Under the pieces are notes generated by a model. That model did no database searches. It saw only the letters and a list, made by a program, of their open reading frames with translations, and was not told the DNA's origin. The translations under genes were made by a program, and so were the position numbers. Shown piece after piece: positions 48,658-57,333 of a DNA stretch of 64,000 nt. How positions within the stretch are numbered: the first letter of the stretch is position 1; each line of letters opens with the position of its first letter. This DNA comes from Cognatishimia activa (GTDB lineage: Bacteria > Pseudomonadota > Alphaproteobacteria > Rhodobacterales > Rhodobacteraceae), in the NCBI RefSeq assembly GCF_017798205.1, contig NZ_CP060010.1, positions 992,001 to 1,056,000 of the forward strand, given 5' to 3'.

Positions 48658-51456
48658 ATGCCATTCAAGCAACCTGACATCGACACATCCCCCAAGGTCT
48701 CGGACGAGATCCGCAAGACCACATGCTACATGTGCGCCTGCCGCTGCGGGATCAACGTGCACATGAAGGACGGCAAAGTCGCCTATATCGAAGGCAACCG
48801 TGACCACCCGGTGAACCAAGGGGTTCTTTGCGCCAAAGGCTCTGCCGGGATCATGCAGGTCAACGCACCGTCGCGACTTCGTAAGCCGCTGAAACGTGTC
48901 GGTCCCCGTGGATCGGGCGAATACCAAGAGATCAGTTGGGAAGAAGCCATGAGCACAGCCGTGGGCTGGCTCACCGAATTGCACGAAACTGCACCTCATA
49001 AGCTCGCGTTCTTTACCGGCCGCGATCAGTCGCAGAGCTTCACCTCCTTCTGGGCACAGCATTTCGGCACACCAAACTACGCAGCCCATGGCGGTTTCTG
49101 TTCCGTCAATATGGCGGCGGGCGGCATCTATACGATGGGCGGGGCGTTCTGGGAATTTGGGCAACCCGATTGGGATCACACCAAGCTCTTTATGCTGTTT
49201 GGTGTGGCCGAGGACCACGATTCCAACCCGATCAAAATGGGCATCGGCAAGATCAAAGCGCGCGGTGCAAAGGTGATCGGCGTGAACCCTGTGCGCAACG
49301 GCTATAACGCAGTGGCGGATGAATGGGTCGGGATTACTCCGGGCACAGATGGCCTGTTCATTCTGGCGCTGGTGCATGAGCTGATGAAGGCCGGCAAGAT
49401 CGACCTTGACTATCTCGCGCAGTTCACCAATGCGCCGGTTCTGATCGACAAAGATACTGGCCTCTTCCTGCGCGATGACGATGGCAAACCGCTGGTCGTG
49501 GACCGCGTCACGGGCAAGCTGACGCCGTTTGATCAAAAGGACGTTCAGCCGAGCCTCTCCGCGACGCATGAAGGTCATCGCACAGTCATGGCCTTGATGG
49601 CCGAGAAATATCTCGATCCAAAATACGCGCCTGAGGCTGTGGCTGAGGCCACAGGCGTTTCCGCGAAGAAGATCAAAACCATCGCTGCCGAACTCGCGCG
49701 CGTCGCCTTTGACGAGGCCATCGAACTGGACCGCGAATGGACCGATTTCCGCGGCAACACACATAGCAAAATGACCGGTCGTCCCGTGTCCATGCACGCC
49801 ATGCGCGGGATCTCGGCACATTCCAACGGCTTCCAAACCTGCCGCGCGCTGCACGTCTTGCAGATCCTGCTGGGCACGGTCGAGACCCCCGGGGGTTTCC
49901 GGTTCAAACCGCCTTATCCAAAGCCTGTTGAAGCCCACCCGACCCCACACGGCGACCGTCGCCCAGGCAAAGCGCTCGAAGGCCCGCACCTTGGTTTCCC
50001 TCGCGGTCCCGAGGATTTGCTTCTCGACAGCGACGGCAACCCGCAACGCATCGACAAGGCCTTCTCTTGGGAAAACCCCATGAGTGCGCATGGCCTCATG
50101 CATATGGTGATCTCAAACGCCTATGCGCAGGATCCTTATCCGATCGACACGCTGTTTATGTATATGGCGAATATGTCGTGGAACTCTTCGATGAACACCT
50201 CTGGTGTGATCGAAATGCTGACCGCGCGCAACGACAGTGGCGGATACCGCATTCCACGGATCATCTATTCTGATGCTTATAGCTCGGAGATGGTCGCCTA
50301 TGCCGACCTGATCCTGCCTGATACGACCTATCTGGAACGCCACGACTGTATCTCTCTGCTGGATCGCCCGATCTGTGAGGCCGACGGGGCTGCGGACGCA
50401 ATCCGCTGGCCGGTGATTGAACCGGATCGCGACGTGCGCGGGTTCCAGTCAGTTCTGATCGAACTCGGCGCCCGCATCGGCCTGCCTGCCTTCATGAAAG
50501 AAGACGGCTCGCCCAAGTGGAAAGACTACGCCGACTATATCGTCAATCACGAGCGCAAGCCTGGGATCGGGCCTTTGTCTGGCTGGCGCGGTGAAGACGG
50601 CGACAAGACCGGACGTGGCGCAGTGAACCCTGATCAGATGGACGCCTATGTCGCAAACGGCGGTTTCCATATTCACCATGTCCCAAGCGAGGCGGCTTAC
50701 TACAAACCGTGGAACACTGCATATCAGGACTGGGCCGTGGACCTTGGCCTTTATGACAGCCCGCAACCCTACCTGTTCCAGCTCTATTCTGAGCCCATGC
50801 GCAAATTCCAACGCGCCGCCGAAGGGCATGGGGACCGTGTCCCGCCAGAACACCTGCGGGATCGCCTGAAAGAAGTCATGGACCCTCTGCCGATCTGGTA
50901 TGAACCGTTTGAGGAGCAGGCTGTGGACACCAAGGAATACCCCATCCACGCGCTCACCCAGCGCCCGATGGCGATGTATCACTCTTGGGGCACGCAAAAC
51001 GCTTGGCTGCGTCAGCTACATGGGAAAAACCCGCTCTATGTGCCGCAGAAACTCTGGGACGAGCATGGGTTCAAAGAGGGCGATTGGGCGCGGGTAACCT
51101 CGACGCATGGATCGATCACCGTACCTGTGGCGCTGCAAGCCGCGCTGAACGAAAACACCGTCTGGACTTGGAACGCCATCGGCAAACGCAAAGGCGCTTG
51201 GGCCCTGTCCGAGGACGCACCCGAAGCCCGCGAAGGTTTCCTTTTGAACCACCTCATTCACGAGCTCTTACCGCCCAAGGGCGACGGGCTCAGATGGGCC
51301 AATTCAGACCCAATTACAGGCCAAGCGGCGTGGTTTGACCTGCGCGTGAAAATCGAACGGGTCGATGCCCCTGCCGAGGCGCAACCAGCTATGAAACCGC
51401 TGAAATCTCCGGTCGAACAAGGGCCAGACACACTTGAATGGAAGGTGGGCAAATGA
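48658..51456 (+). CDS. soeA: Sulfite dehydrogenase SoeA, molybdopterin catalytic subunit
   Basis: A 932-residue DMSO-reductase-family molybdoenzyme. Cys ligands of the N-terminal [4Fe-4S] cluster are in TTCYMCACRCG (23, 26, 30) and GVLCAKGSAG. GFCSVNMAAGGIYTMGG and later the IYSDAYSSEMVAYADLILPDTTYLERHDC block bind the cofactor. WTWNAIGKRKGAW and the C-terminal domain follow. There is no Tat signal, so the enzyme is cytoplasmic, as SoeA is. Together with a SoeB-type ferredoxin and a DmsC-type anchor it oxidises sulfite to sulfate and feeds the quinone pool. A GAGAGGAAG site precedes the ATG. Thiosulfate or polysulfide reductase are alternatives, less fitting here. Confidence 0.85.
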   Translation: MPFKQPDIDTSPKVSDEIRKTTCYMCACRCGINVHMKDGKVAYIEGNRDHPVNQGVLCAKGSAGIMQVNAPSRLRKPLKRVGPRGSGEYQEISWEEAMSTAVGWLTELHETAPHKLAFFTGRDQSQSFTSFWAQHFGTPNYAAHGGFCSVNMAAGGIYTMGGAFWEFGQPDWDHTKLFMLFGVAEDHDSNPIKMGIGKIKARGAKVIGVNPVRNGYNAVADEWVGITPGTDGLFILALVHELMKAGKIDLDYLAQFTNAPVLIDKDTGLFLRDDDGKPLVVDRVTGKLTPFDQKDVQPSLSATHEGHRTVMALMAEKYLDPKYAPEAVAEATGVSAKKIKTIAAELARVAFDEAIELDREWTDFRGNTHSKMTGRPVSMHAMRGISAHSNGFQTCRALHVLQILLGTVETPGGFRFKPPYPKPVEAHPTPHGDRRPGKALEGPHLGFPRGPEDLLLDSDGNPQRIDKAFSWENPMSAHGLMHMVISNAYAQDPYPIDTLFMYMANMSWNSSMNTSGVIEMLTARNDSGGYRIPRIIYSDAYSSEMVAYADLILPDTTYLERHDCISLLDRPICEADGAADAIRWPVIEPDRDVRGFQSVLIELGARIGLPAFMKEDGSPKWKDYADYIVNHERKPGIGPLSGWRGEDGDKTGRGAVNPDQMDAYVANGGFHIHHVPSEAAYYKPWNTAYQDWAVDLGLYDSPQPYLFQLYSEPMRKFQRAAEGHGDRVPPEHLRDRLKEVMDPLPIWYEPFEEQAVDTKEYPIHALTQRPMAMYHSWGTQNAWLRQLHGKNPLYVPQKLWDEHGFKEGDWARVTSTHGSITVPVALQAALNENTVWTWNAIGKRKGAWALSEDAPEAREGFLLNHLIHELLPPKGDGLRWANSDPITGQAAWFDLRVKIERVDAPAEAQPAMKPLKSPVEQGPDTLEWKVGK

Positions 51457-52223
51457 CAACGCTTCCTCAATCCACAGAAAAGAAACTCGGCCTTGTCATC
51501 GATCTGGACACCTGCGTGGGCTGCCATGCCTGCGTGATCTCCTGCAAAGGCTGGAACACGGAAAACTACGGCGCGCCGCTGTCGGATCAGAACCCTTATG
51601 GCGATGAACCGATGGGCACCTTCCTCAATCGCGTGCACAGCTATGAGGTCACAAGCCCCGGCGAGACTGCCAAGACCGTGCACTTCCCGAAATCCTGTTT
51701 GCACTGCGAAAACGCGCCTTGCGTGACCGTTTGCCCGACAGGCGCGAGCTATAAGCGGCAAGAAGACGGCATCGTTCTGGTCAACGAAAAGGACTGCATC
51801 GGATGTGGCCTTTGCGCCTGGGCCTGCCCCTATGGCGCGCGGGAACTGGATCAGGCCGAGGGGGTGATGAAGAAATGCACCCTTTGCGTTGACCGGATTT
51901 ATAACGAGAACCTGCCAGAGGTCGACCGAACCCCTGCCTGTGTCCGCACCTGCCCTGCTGGCGCACGTCATTTCGGGGACTTCGCGGATCCAGAGTCCAA
52001 CGTATCCAAACTGACCGCAGAGCGCGGTGGCATGGACCTGATGCCGGAACTCAATACAGCTCCGGTCAACAAATACCTGCCACCCCGTCCGAAAGACACG
52101 TGGGATTCTGAGGAAAGCGTGCTTGCGCCCTTCCTCGCCCCAGTGGCCGAAGAAACCACCGGCTTCCTTGGATGGCTCGACAAACAGCTTTCCAAACTGC
52201 CCGGCGATAAGGAGACCAACTGA
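51453..52223 (+). CDS. soeB: Sulfite dehydrogenase SoeB, iron-sulfur subunit
   Basis: About 256 residues with four ferredoxin cysteine clusters: LDTCVGCHACVISCKGWN, KSCLHCENAPCVTVCPTGA, EKDCIGCGLCAWACPYGAR and KKCTLCVDRI with TPACVRTCPAGARHFG. Four [4Fe-4S] clusters carry electrons from SoeA to SoeC. The ATG overlaps the soeA stop. The tail of about 45 residues after the last cluster (ETTGFLGWLDKQLSKLPGD) is loosely conserved. Confidence 0.88.
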   Translation: MTTLPQSTEKKLGLVIDLDTCVGCHACVISCKGWNTENYGAPLSDQNPYGDEPMGTFLNRVHSYEVTSPGETAKTVHFPKSCLHCENAPCVTVCPTGASYKRQEDGIVLVNEKDCIGCGLCAWACPYGARELDQAEGVMKKCTLCVDRIYNENLPEVDRTPACVRTCPAGARHFGDFADPESNVSKLTAERGGMDLMPELNTAPVNKYLPPRPKDTWDSEESVLAPFLAPVAEETTGFLGWLDKQLSKLPGDKETN

Positions 52224-53095
52224 TGCATCCAGCTCCTTCAGTCATCATCTTCACAACCCTCTCCGGCATCGGCTTTGGCATGCTGGCGTGGCTCGGTATC
52301 GACGCGACGCCGCCGCAAGGATGGGTCGCTTTCGCCTTCTTCTTCATCGCCTATGCCTTGGCGGTCGGAGGGTTGATTTCCTCGACCTTCCACCTTGGCC
52401 ATCCAGAACGCGCGCTCAAAGCCTTTACTCAATGGCGCACTAGTTGGCTGTCGCGAGAGGGCGTGTGTGCGGTCGCGGGCTTGTGCGTGATGGGCCTTTA
52501 TGCGGCAGCGCTGATTTTCCTAGGGACGCATGTGCCCATACTCGGATGGATTGGCGCTGCGCTCAGCTTGCTGACCGTGTTCACAACCTCGATGATCTAC
52601 GGCCAACTGGCGACGATCCCTAGGTGGAATACACCACTAACATCAGTGCTTTACCTTGCCTATGCGCTCACGGGCGGCGCTTTGCTGACCGGGCGCGTAT
52701 CCGTTGCGATCACGCTCCTATTGGTCACCACCGCCGTTCAAATCATGTGGTGGCTGCGCGGTGACAAAGCCTTTGCAGATCGTGGCAGCTCACTGGAAAC
52801 AGCAACGGGCCTGGGTAACTTGGGATCCGTGCGCTCGGTTGCGCATCCGCATACGTCTCCGAACTATCTTATGAAAGAATTCATCCACGTGGTCGGCCGC
52901 AAACATGCGCAGAAACTGCGGATCATCTCGCTGATCTTGATGGCAGGCCTGCCGATCCTGCTCTTGTCGATCCACGTCGGCCATATCTTTGCGCTCTTGG
53001 CCGTGCTCAGCCATGTCGCAGGCGTCGCCACGTCGCGTTGGCTGTTCTTTGCAGAGGCGGAACATACCGTCGGCCTCTACTACGGGATGCGCTAA
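52223..53095 (+). CDS. soeC: Sulfite dehydrogenase SoeC, membrane anchor (DmsC family)
   Basis: A 290-residue protein with about eight membrane helices. LISSTFHLGHPERALKAFTQWRTSWLSREGVCAVAGL is the DmsC/SoeC signature (STxHLGxPxRAxxAxxxWxxSWLSRE). It passes electrons to quinone and anchors SoeAB on the cytoplasmic face. Its start overlaps the soeB stop (TGATG), with AAGGAGA upstream. A bidirectional terminator follows. Confidence 0.88.
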   Translation: MHPAPSVIIFTTLSGIGFGMLAWLGIDATPPQGWVAFAFFFIAYALAVGGLISSTFHLGHPERALKAFTQWRTSWLSREGVCAVAGLCVMGLYAAALIFLGTHVPILGWIGAALSLLTVFTTSMIYGQLATIPRWNTPLTSVLYLAYALTGGALLTGRVSVAITLLLVTTAVQIMWWLRGDKAFADRGSSLETATGLGNLGSVRSVAHPHTSPNYLMKEFIHVVGRKHAQKLRIISLILMAGLPILLLSIHVGHIFALLAVLSHVAGVATSRWLFFAEAEHTVGLYYGMR

Positions 53096-53106
53096 CCCCC
53101 AAAATC

Positions 53107-53137
53107 AAAAAGCCCGCAACATCTTGCGGGCTTTTTT
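53107..53137. terminator. Bidirectional terminator after soeC
   Basis: AGCCCGCAA (53111-53119), a CATC loop and TTGCGGGCT (53124-53132) are flanked by an A-run before and TTTTT after. It ends soeABC and, on the other strand, the small minus-strand gene at 53157. Confidence 0.88.
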
Positions 53138-53156
53138 GATGGAAAGACTACGCTGC

Positions 53157-53270
53157 TTACTTAGCAGGAGTGTGCAGGTAATCCGTCCAGTGGTCGCATG
53201 CCTCAGAAGACTTCGCGACGGCGGCGATTTTGGCAAAAGTCGCGGCAAAAACAGAAGCGAGTTTGGTCAT
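53157..53270 (-). CDS. Small protein, 37 residues, unknown
   Basis: Translation gives a 37-residue alanine-rich peptide beginning MTKLASVFAATFAKIAAVA and ending with a short HWTDYLHTPAK tail containing one cysteine before it. The helix is amphipathic or weakly hydrophobic. The sequence AAAGGATGTCACC directly precedes the ATG, a good ribosome binding site, and a terminator follows the stop. That combination supports a real gene in spite of its length. Function is unknown. Confidence 0.55.
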   Translation of the reverse strand: MTKLASVFAATFAKIAAVAKSSEACDHWTDYLHTPAK

Positions 53271-53547
53271 GGTGACATCCTTTCGGGAGCGTCGTTTCGA
53301 TGACAGGGTGATACGCGGGCCGTAGCGCTCGTGGTAGATGCGATTCCGCAAGCCCGATATGCGTTCAGCGCAAGGCGCTCAGATCATTGACCTTTTCCAA
53401 ACTGGAAACAATCGCCGCCACATTTGTGACACATTTGCATCGCCGCACCCTCTAGCCTTTGGCATATAACTTACGTTGCATAGACCTTTAGCGGCGACTC
53501 GCCCTAGATCGACTCTCTAGCCAGTAAAAAGCCAACGGAGTGAATGG
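53271..53547. promoter_or_regulatory. Upstream region of the autotransporter gene
   Basis: No gene is visible. TTTCCAAACTGGAAA at 53394-53408 is a 6+6 inverted repeat with a three-base centre, a possible operator. ACGGAGTG lies just before the ATG at 53548. No convincing -35/-10 pair was found. Confidence 0.3.
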
Positions 53548-55370
53548 ATGACCATGGGTCGCAAGTTCAACACTTTAGCCACTCTTCTCGTAACCTCGTC
53601 TATTGCCTCCGGTGCAATTGCCGCGGATTTTGTCGTGAACACCGCCGAGACCGTAACCAACGCGGGCATTGGCTATGACGACCACGATACGATGACGATC
53701 ACGTCCAGCGGCTCTATTCAGGTGACAGTAAACGAAGCAGTCAGCAACGAGGTTGATTTCTTTACCCTGACTAACAATGGCATCTTGTCAGCGACCAACG
53801 CAGTACCTCCGGTGTTCCCGCCAATCACACCTTTCGCCACAGCTGGCGTGGCATTTCTGGGCACCAACAACACGATCATTAACAACAACACGATCACCTC
53901 TTCGCATTTTGATGCAGTCAACGTGAATGGCGCAAACACAACCGTCATCAACAATGGCACCATGAATGCGGGCACCGACGGTATCGCCGTCAACGGAGCC
54001 AACACACGCGCCACGAACAACGGCACGATCACCTCGACATTTGATGGCTTCTACCTGTTCGGAGACGGCGCCATCGTGACCAACACTGGCACGGTCACCG
54101 CGGGCGACGATGGTATCGATACTGACGGCGACAATGATGTGATCGTCAATCGCGGCACAATAACAGCGACACAAGACGGCATAGAAACCAATGGCACCGG
54201 AGTTGTCGTAACCAACTACGGCGTCGTTGTCGGTGGATCGGACTCCTATGACCTGAATGGTGCCAACAGCACGCTGAACCTGGTCTTTGGATCTCGAACT
54301 GAGGGCCTGCTCAGCTTTGATGGGGCTAACGCGACTTTCAATATCGGCGCGGGGTTCAACGGAGCCTTCACCACTGACGGCGGCAACCCGACCACGATCA
54401 CAGCCGCGCGTGGTGCGTTCGTTCAGGACGGCAACACGATCTACGTCGTAAACCTGGACCAGAATTTCAACGGGCTGTCCCAAGCGGCCAATACCGCTTC
54501 AAATCTGCACGCGACGGCCCAAGGCCAATCCCGTGCCGGGCGCAACGATGTGGCGACTCAAGGCCTGACGCCAAATCGCGCGGGGCCATGGATCCAACTG
54601 TCCACCGACTTTGCTCAAGGCCTAAGCAGTTCCAACAGTGGAGGGTTCACCACCCGCGGCGGCCAGATCACGGCTGGCTTCGCGCTCTCAGACAGCCTCG
54701 GCTTCTATGCTGGCGTCAATGATGCCCGCGCGAAGCTGGCAAATAGCTTTGAGACCGACAGTGAAACTCTGGTTGCTGGCCTCTATGGCACGTTCGATCT
54801 GGAAGGTGTGATCTGAACTGGTCCCTATCGGCTGGCCGCACCAGCAATGACGCACTGCGCCAAATTCAGAACAACACGATTGCCGGCGGCTGGGAAACGG
54901 CGACTGCGGCCTATGACCAAAGCTTTGTCGCGCCATCGCTAAGCTACGCCCGTCGTCTGCAGCCGGGCCTGATGATGGATCTGGAACTTGGATATGTGGC
55001 CTTGGAAACCGATGGCTACACGGAATCCGGCGCGACCAACAACGCTACTTTTGGCGCGCGCACCACGCATGTGGCGAGCCTGACGCCGAAGCTCAGCTGG
55101 ACCACAATCGACAGCCCGATCCCCTTTGACATGTCCGCAGGTGTTCAGTTCCGCAAGTACTGGGGCGATCCGGTCAGCGTGACCATCGGCGCGGCCAATG
55201 GAAGCTTTGTCGACCACGACAACGGCATCGAAGCCCGCGCCTTTGTGTCTGGCCGCGTGGAATATCCTTTAGGAGATTCATGGATGTTCACAGGATTTGG
55301 CGAAGCAGGTCTGTCCACCTATCGCACCGTGAACCTTAGCGCAGATTTCCTAATCAGTCGCGATTTCTAA
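53548..55370 (+). pseudogene. Autotransporter with beta-helix passenger, frameshifted
   Basis: The first part (53548-54816, 422 residues) has a signal peptide ending ASGAIAADF. It continues with a passenger of repeats such as NNGTMNAGTDGIAVNGANTRATNNGTITS, typical of right-handed beta-helices. The start of an autotransporter beta barrel follows (PWIQLSTDFAQGLSSSN). Translation stops at TGA 54814-54816 within GTGATCTGAAC. Reading from 54813 in the next frame restores LNWSLSAGRTSND and continues to 55370, ending in RDF with the C-terminal Phe of outer-membrane barrels. One base lost near 54810-54813 explains this. It is either a true pseudogene, a phase-variable gene or a sequencing error. Confidence 0.8.
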
Positions 55371-55385
55371 ACGCGCTGCGCGGGA

Positions 55386-56030
55386 TTATTTCCCGCGCAT
55401 CCGATCAATCCATCCGCGCAAACGCCCCCGGCTTTCAGCGATTGAATCGCCTGCGTCAGCGAGGCTATCACCGACGTCTTCGATCACCGGATCAATGCGC
55501 GCACGGCGGAACCGGACCCAGCGCACGCGGATTGACCAAAAGATCGCCGCAAAGATGGTCAGGATGATGATGTTCATCCATGGGATAAAACTGACATCTG
55601 GCCCCTCGACCACGCGAATACGCACGGCATTTGGAAAGATAGACAGGAACTCGTTGCGCCAGCCATAGTGGCGCACAGCCACCCATTCCGGCGCGTCTTT
55701 GGTCGAGATCGCGTCATTGGCCTCGGTATAAAGGTTCGCCGTGTCGAATTTGAAATAGAACGGCCAGCCCCAGCCAGTGTCCTCATTGCGATAGACCATG
55801 GCTTCGCCGTCAGGTTTCACGCCCTGAATGAACTGCACGTCGCGATTGGTCAGCTCTGCCGATTGCGCATCAGGACTGGACCAGAACATCCGCGTCCAAT
55901 CGTTCAGCTCCTGGCGTTCCTCATAAGTATTCACGATCCGCACAATATCGTTCTGCGGCAACGTGTAGTGAAACACCGCAAAAACCAAGAGCCAGAACGT
56001 GCCCCAGAAGCCCCATTTAACATACGCCAT
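55386..56030 (-). CDS. DUF1523 family membrane protein
   Basis: A 214-residue protein with an N-terminal helix (VKWGFWGTFWLLVFAVFHYTL) and a second near 150-170 (PWMNIIILTIFAAIFWSIRVRWV). Between them a periplasmic domain carries DIVRIVNTYEERQELNDWTRMFWSS and EDTGWGWPFYFKFDTANLYTEA. I recognise this as DUF1523, common in Rhodobacterales, without known function. It is upstream, by 11 bases, of nothing else on its strand except the small membrane gene before it, with which it likely forms an operon. An 8-bp GC-rich hairpin overlaps its stop codon. Confidence 0.8.
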   Translation of the reverse strand: MAYVKWGFWGTFWLLVFAVFHYTLPQNDIVRIVNTYEERQELNDWTRMFWSSPDAQSAELTNRDVQFIQGVKPDGEAMVYRNEDTGWGWPFYFKFDTANLYTEANDAISTKDAPEWVAVRHYGWRNEFLSIFPNAVRIRVVEGPDVSFIPWMNIIILTIFAAIFWSIRVRWVRFRRARIDPVIEDVGDSLADAGDSIAESRGRLRGWIDRMRGK

Positions 56031-56041
56031 CGAGGGCTCCT

Positions 56042-56305
56042 TCAGTGAAAATTGGTGAAATAGATCGTGGCCACCATCGCCACAAACGGCAGGATGTAAA
56101 CCCCAAGGATGAGGCCGCGGCGCAAGCGGCTTTCATAGGCGAGTAACTCTTGGCTGACTTTGGTTTCCTGCGCCTCAGCACCCATGCTTTCGTACTCGGC
56201 CAACAGCCGATCACGCCGGTTCGCGCGCAGATGGAAGTAAAGCGCGAAATACAGCACCGTCAAAAGCACGAAGGCGATGATCAAAAGCCGAGCAAAACCT
56301 GCCAT
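56042..56305 (-). CDS. Small two-helix membrane protein, unknown
   Basis: About 87 residues. A start at 56305 follows AAGGGGACT; upstream in-frame ATG at 56341 lacks a site. Helices are at about 5-25 (LLIIAFVLLTVLYFALYFHL) and 63-83 (LILGVYILPFVAMVATIYF), separated by a charged cytoplasmic loop with RANRRDRLLAEYESMG. The family is not recognised with certainty. The gap to DUF1523 is 11 bases. Confidence 0.7.
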   Translation of the reverse strand: MAGFARLLIIAFVLLTVLYFALYFHLRANRRDRLLAEYESMGAEAQETKVSQELLAYESRLRRGLILGVYILPFVAMVATIYFTNFH

Positions 56306-56520
56306 TGAGAAAGTCCCCTTATTCCCGTTCCCCCATAACATAGGGGCTCGGGCGTGAAATCCCTAGGGTGAAGCCCCGCCAGATTTTCCCCACTGCCCAT
56401 TCCTTACGCGATTTTCGCGGGCTTGCCACTTCATGTGCAAATTCTACTTGAAGGCCAGCCGCGCGGATTGCTACGCAGCGCGCGAGGTTTTTGCAGTCAC
56501 TTTGCCCCACAGGAGGCCCC

Positions 56521-57303
56521 ATGACCCAAAGAGAGAAAATCGCGCGTCTGGTGGACAGCACCCGATTCCAAAATGCGATCCTTGCGGTCATTTTGGTCAA
56601 TGCCGCGACATTGGGGCTTGAGACATCGGCCACCATGACCGACTCATACGGGACCTTAATCAAATTAGTTGACCGCACGTGCCTCGCGATTTTTGTCGCC
56701 GAGCTTTTGCTGAAATTCTACGCCCGCCGCATGGCGTTTTTCACCAATGGCTGGTCTATGTTTGACTTGGTCATCGTCGCCGCCTCGCTGATCCCCGGTG
56801 CCTCCAATGTGTCGGTCCTGCGTGCAGCCCGCGTGCTGCGCGTGTTGCGCGTGGTCTCTGCGGCCCCCCGGATGCGGCGCGTGGTCGAGGGGCTGGTCTT
56901 GGCTCTGCCGGGTATAGGATCGGTGTTCCTATTGATGGGGATCGTCTTCTACATCGGCTCGGTTATGGCCACGAACCTCTTTGGCGACGCCTTCCCAGAC
57001 TGGTTCGGCACACTCGGTCGCTCTGGCTATTCCTTGTTTCAGATCATGACGCTGGAAAGCTGGTCCATGGGCATCGTGCGCCCTGTGATGGAGGTCTACC
57101 CCTTTGCATGGCTGTTCTTTGTGCCCTTTATTCTGGTGACCACCTTCGCCGTGGTGAACCTTTTGGTCGGTCTCATGGTGAACTCGATGCAGGACGCGCA
57201 TGAAAGCGATGTGGATGAGCAGACTGGCGACTACCGCAAAGAAGTCATGGCGCGGCTGGATCAAATCCAAGCGCAACTGGACGGGATGAAAAAGCAGGGC
57301 TAG
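56521..57303 (+). CDS. Bacterial voltage-gated sodium channel (NavBac type)
   Basis: A 260-residue single-domain 6-TM channel. S4 is VSVLRAARVLRVLRVVSAAPRMRR with gating arginines at 101, 104, 107 and 110. The pore helix and selectivity filter TLESWSM are at 177-183, identical to the NavAb/NaChBac sodium filter. S6 is FFVPFILVTTFAVVNLLVGLMVNSM, followed by a C-terminal coiled-coil-like helix (VMARLDQIQAQLDGMKKQG). It forms homotetramers in the inner membrane. The ATG is 4 bases after AGGAGGCCCC. Such channels are associated with motility and pH homeostasis in marine bacteria. Confidence 0.92.
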   Translation: MTQREKIARLVDSTRFQNAILAVILVNAATLGLETSATMTDSYGTLIKLVDRTCLAIFVAELLLKFYARRMAFFTNGWSMFDLVIVAASLIPGASNVSVLRAARVLRVLRVVSAAPRMRRVVEGLVLALPGIGSVFLLMGIVFYIGSVMATNLFGDAFPDWFGTLGRSGYSLFQIMTLESWSMGIVRPVMEVYPFAWLFFVPFILVTTFAVVNLLVGLMVNSMQDAHESDVDEQTGDYRKEVMARLDQIQAQLDGMKKQG

Positions 57304-57333
57304 CTTCGCATTCAAGCAATGCGAGACCAGACC

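Noticed and set aside
48604-50103. 499-codon open frame opposite soeA
   Set aside because: Antisense to a well-supported molybdoenzyme; composition is typical of shadow frames.
53880-54240. Regular AAC/GGC/ATC-rich repeats that could suggest a repeat array
   Set aside because: They translate as beta-helix repeats of the autotransporter passenger; there are no identical units with spacers, so it is not CRISPR.
55378-55398. GCGCGGGA/TCCCGCGC hairpin at the autotransporter and DUF1523 junction
   Set aside because: No T-tract on either side and it overlaps the DUF1523 stop, so I did not list it as a terminator.
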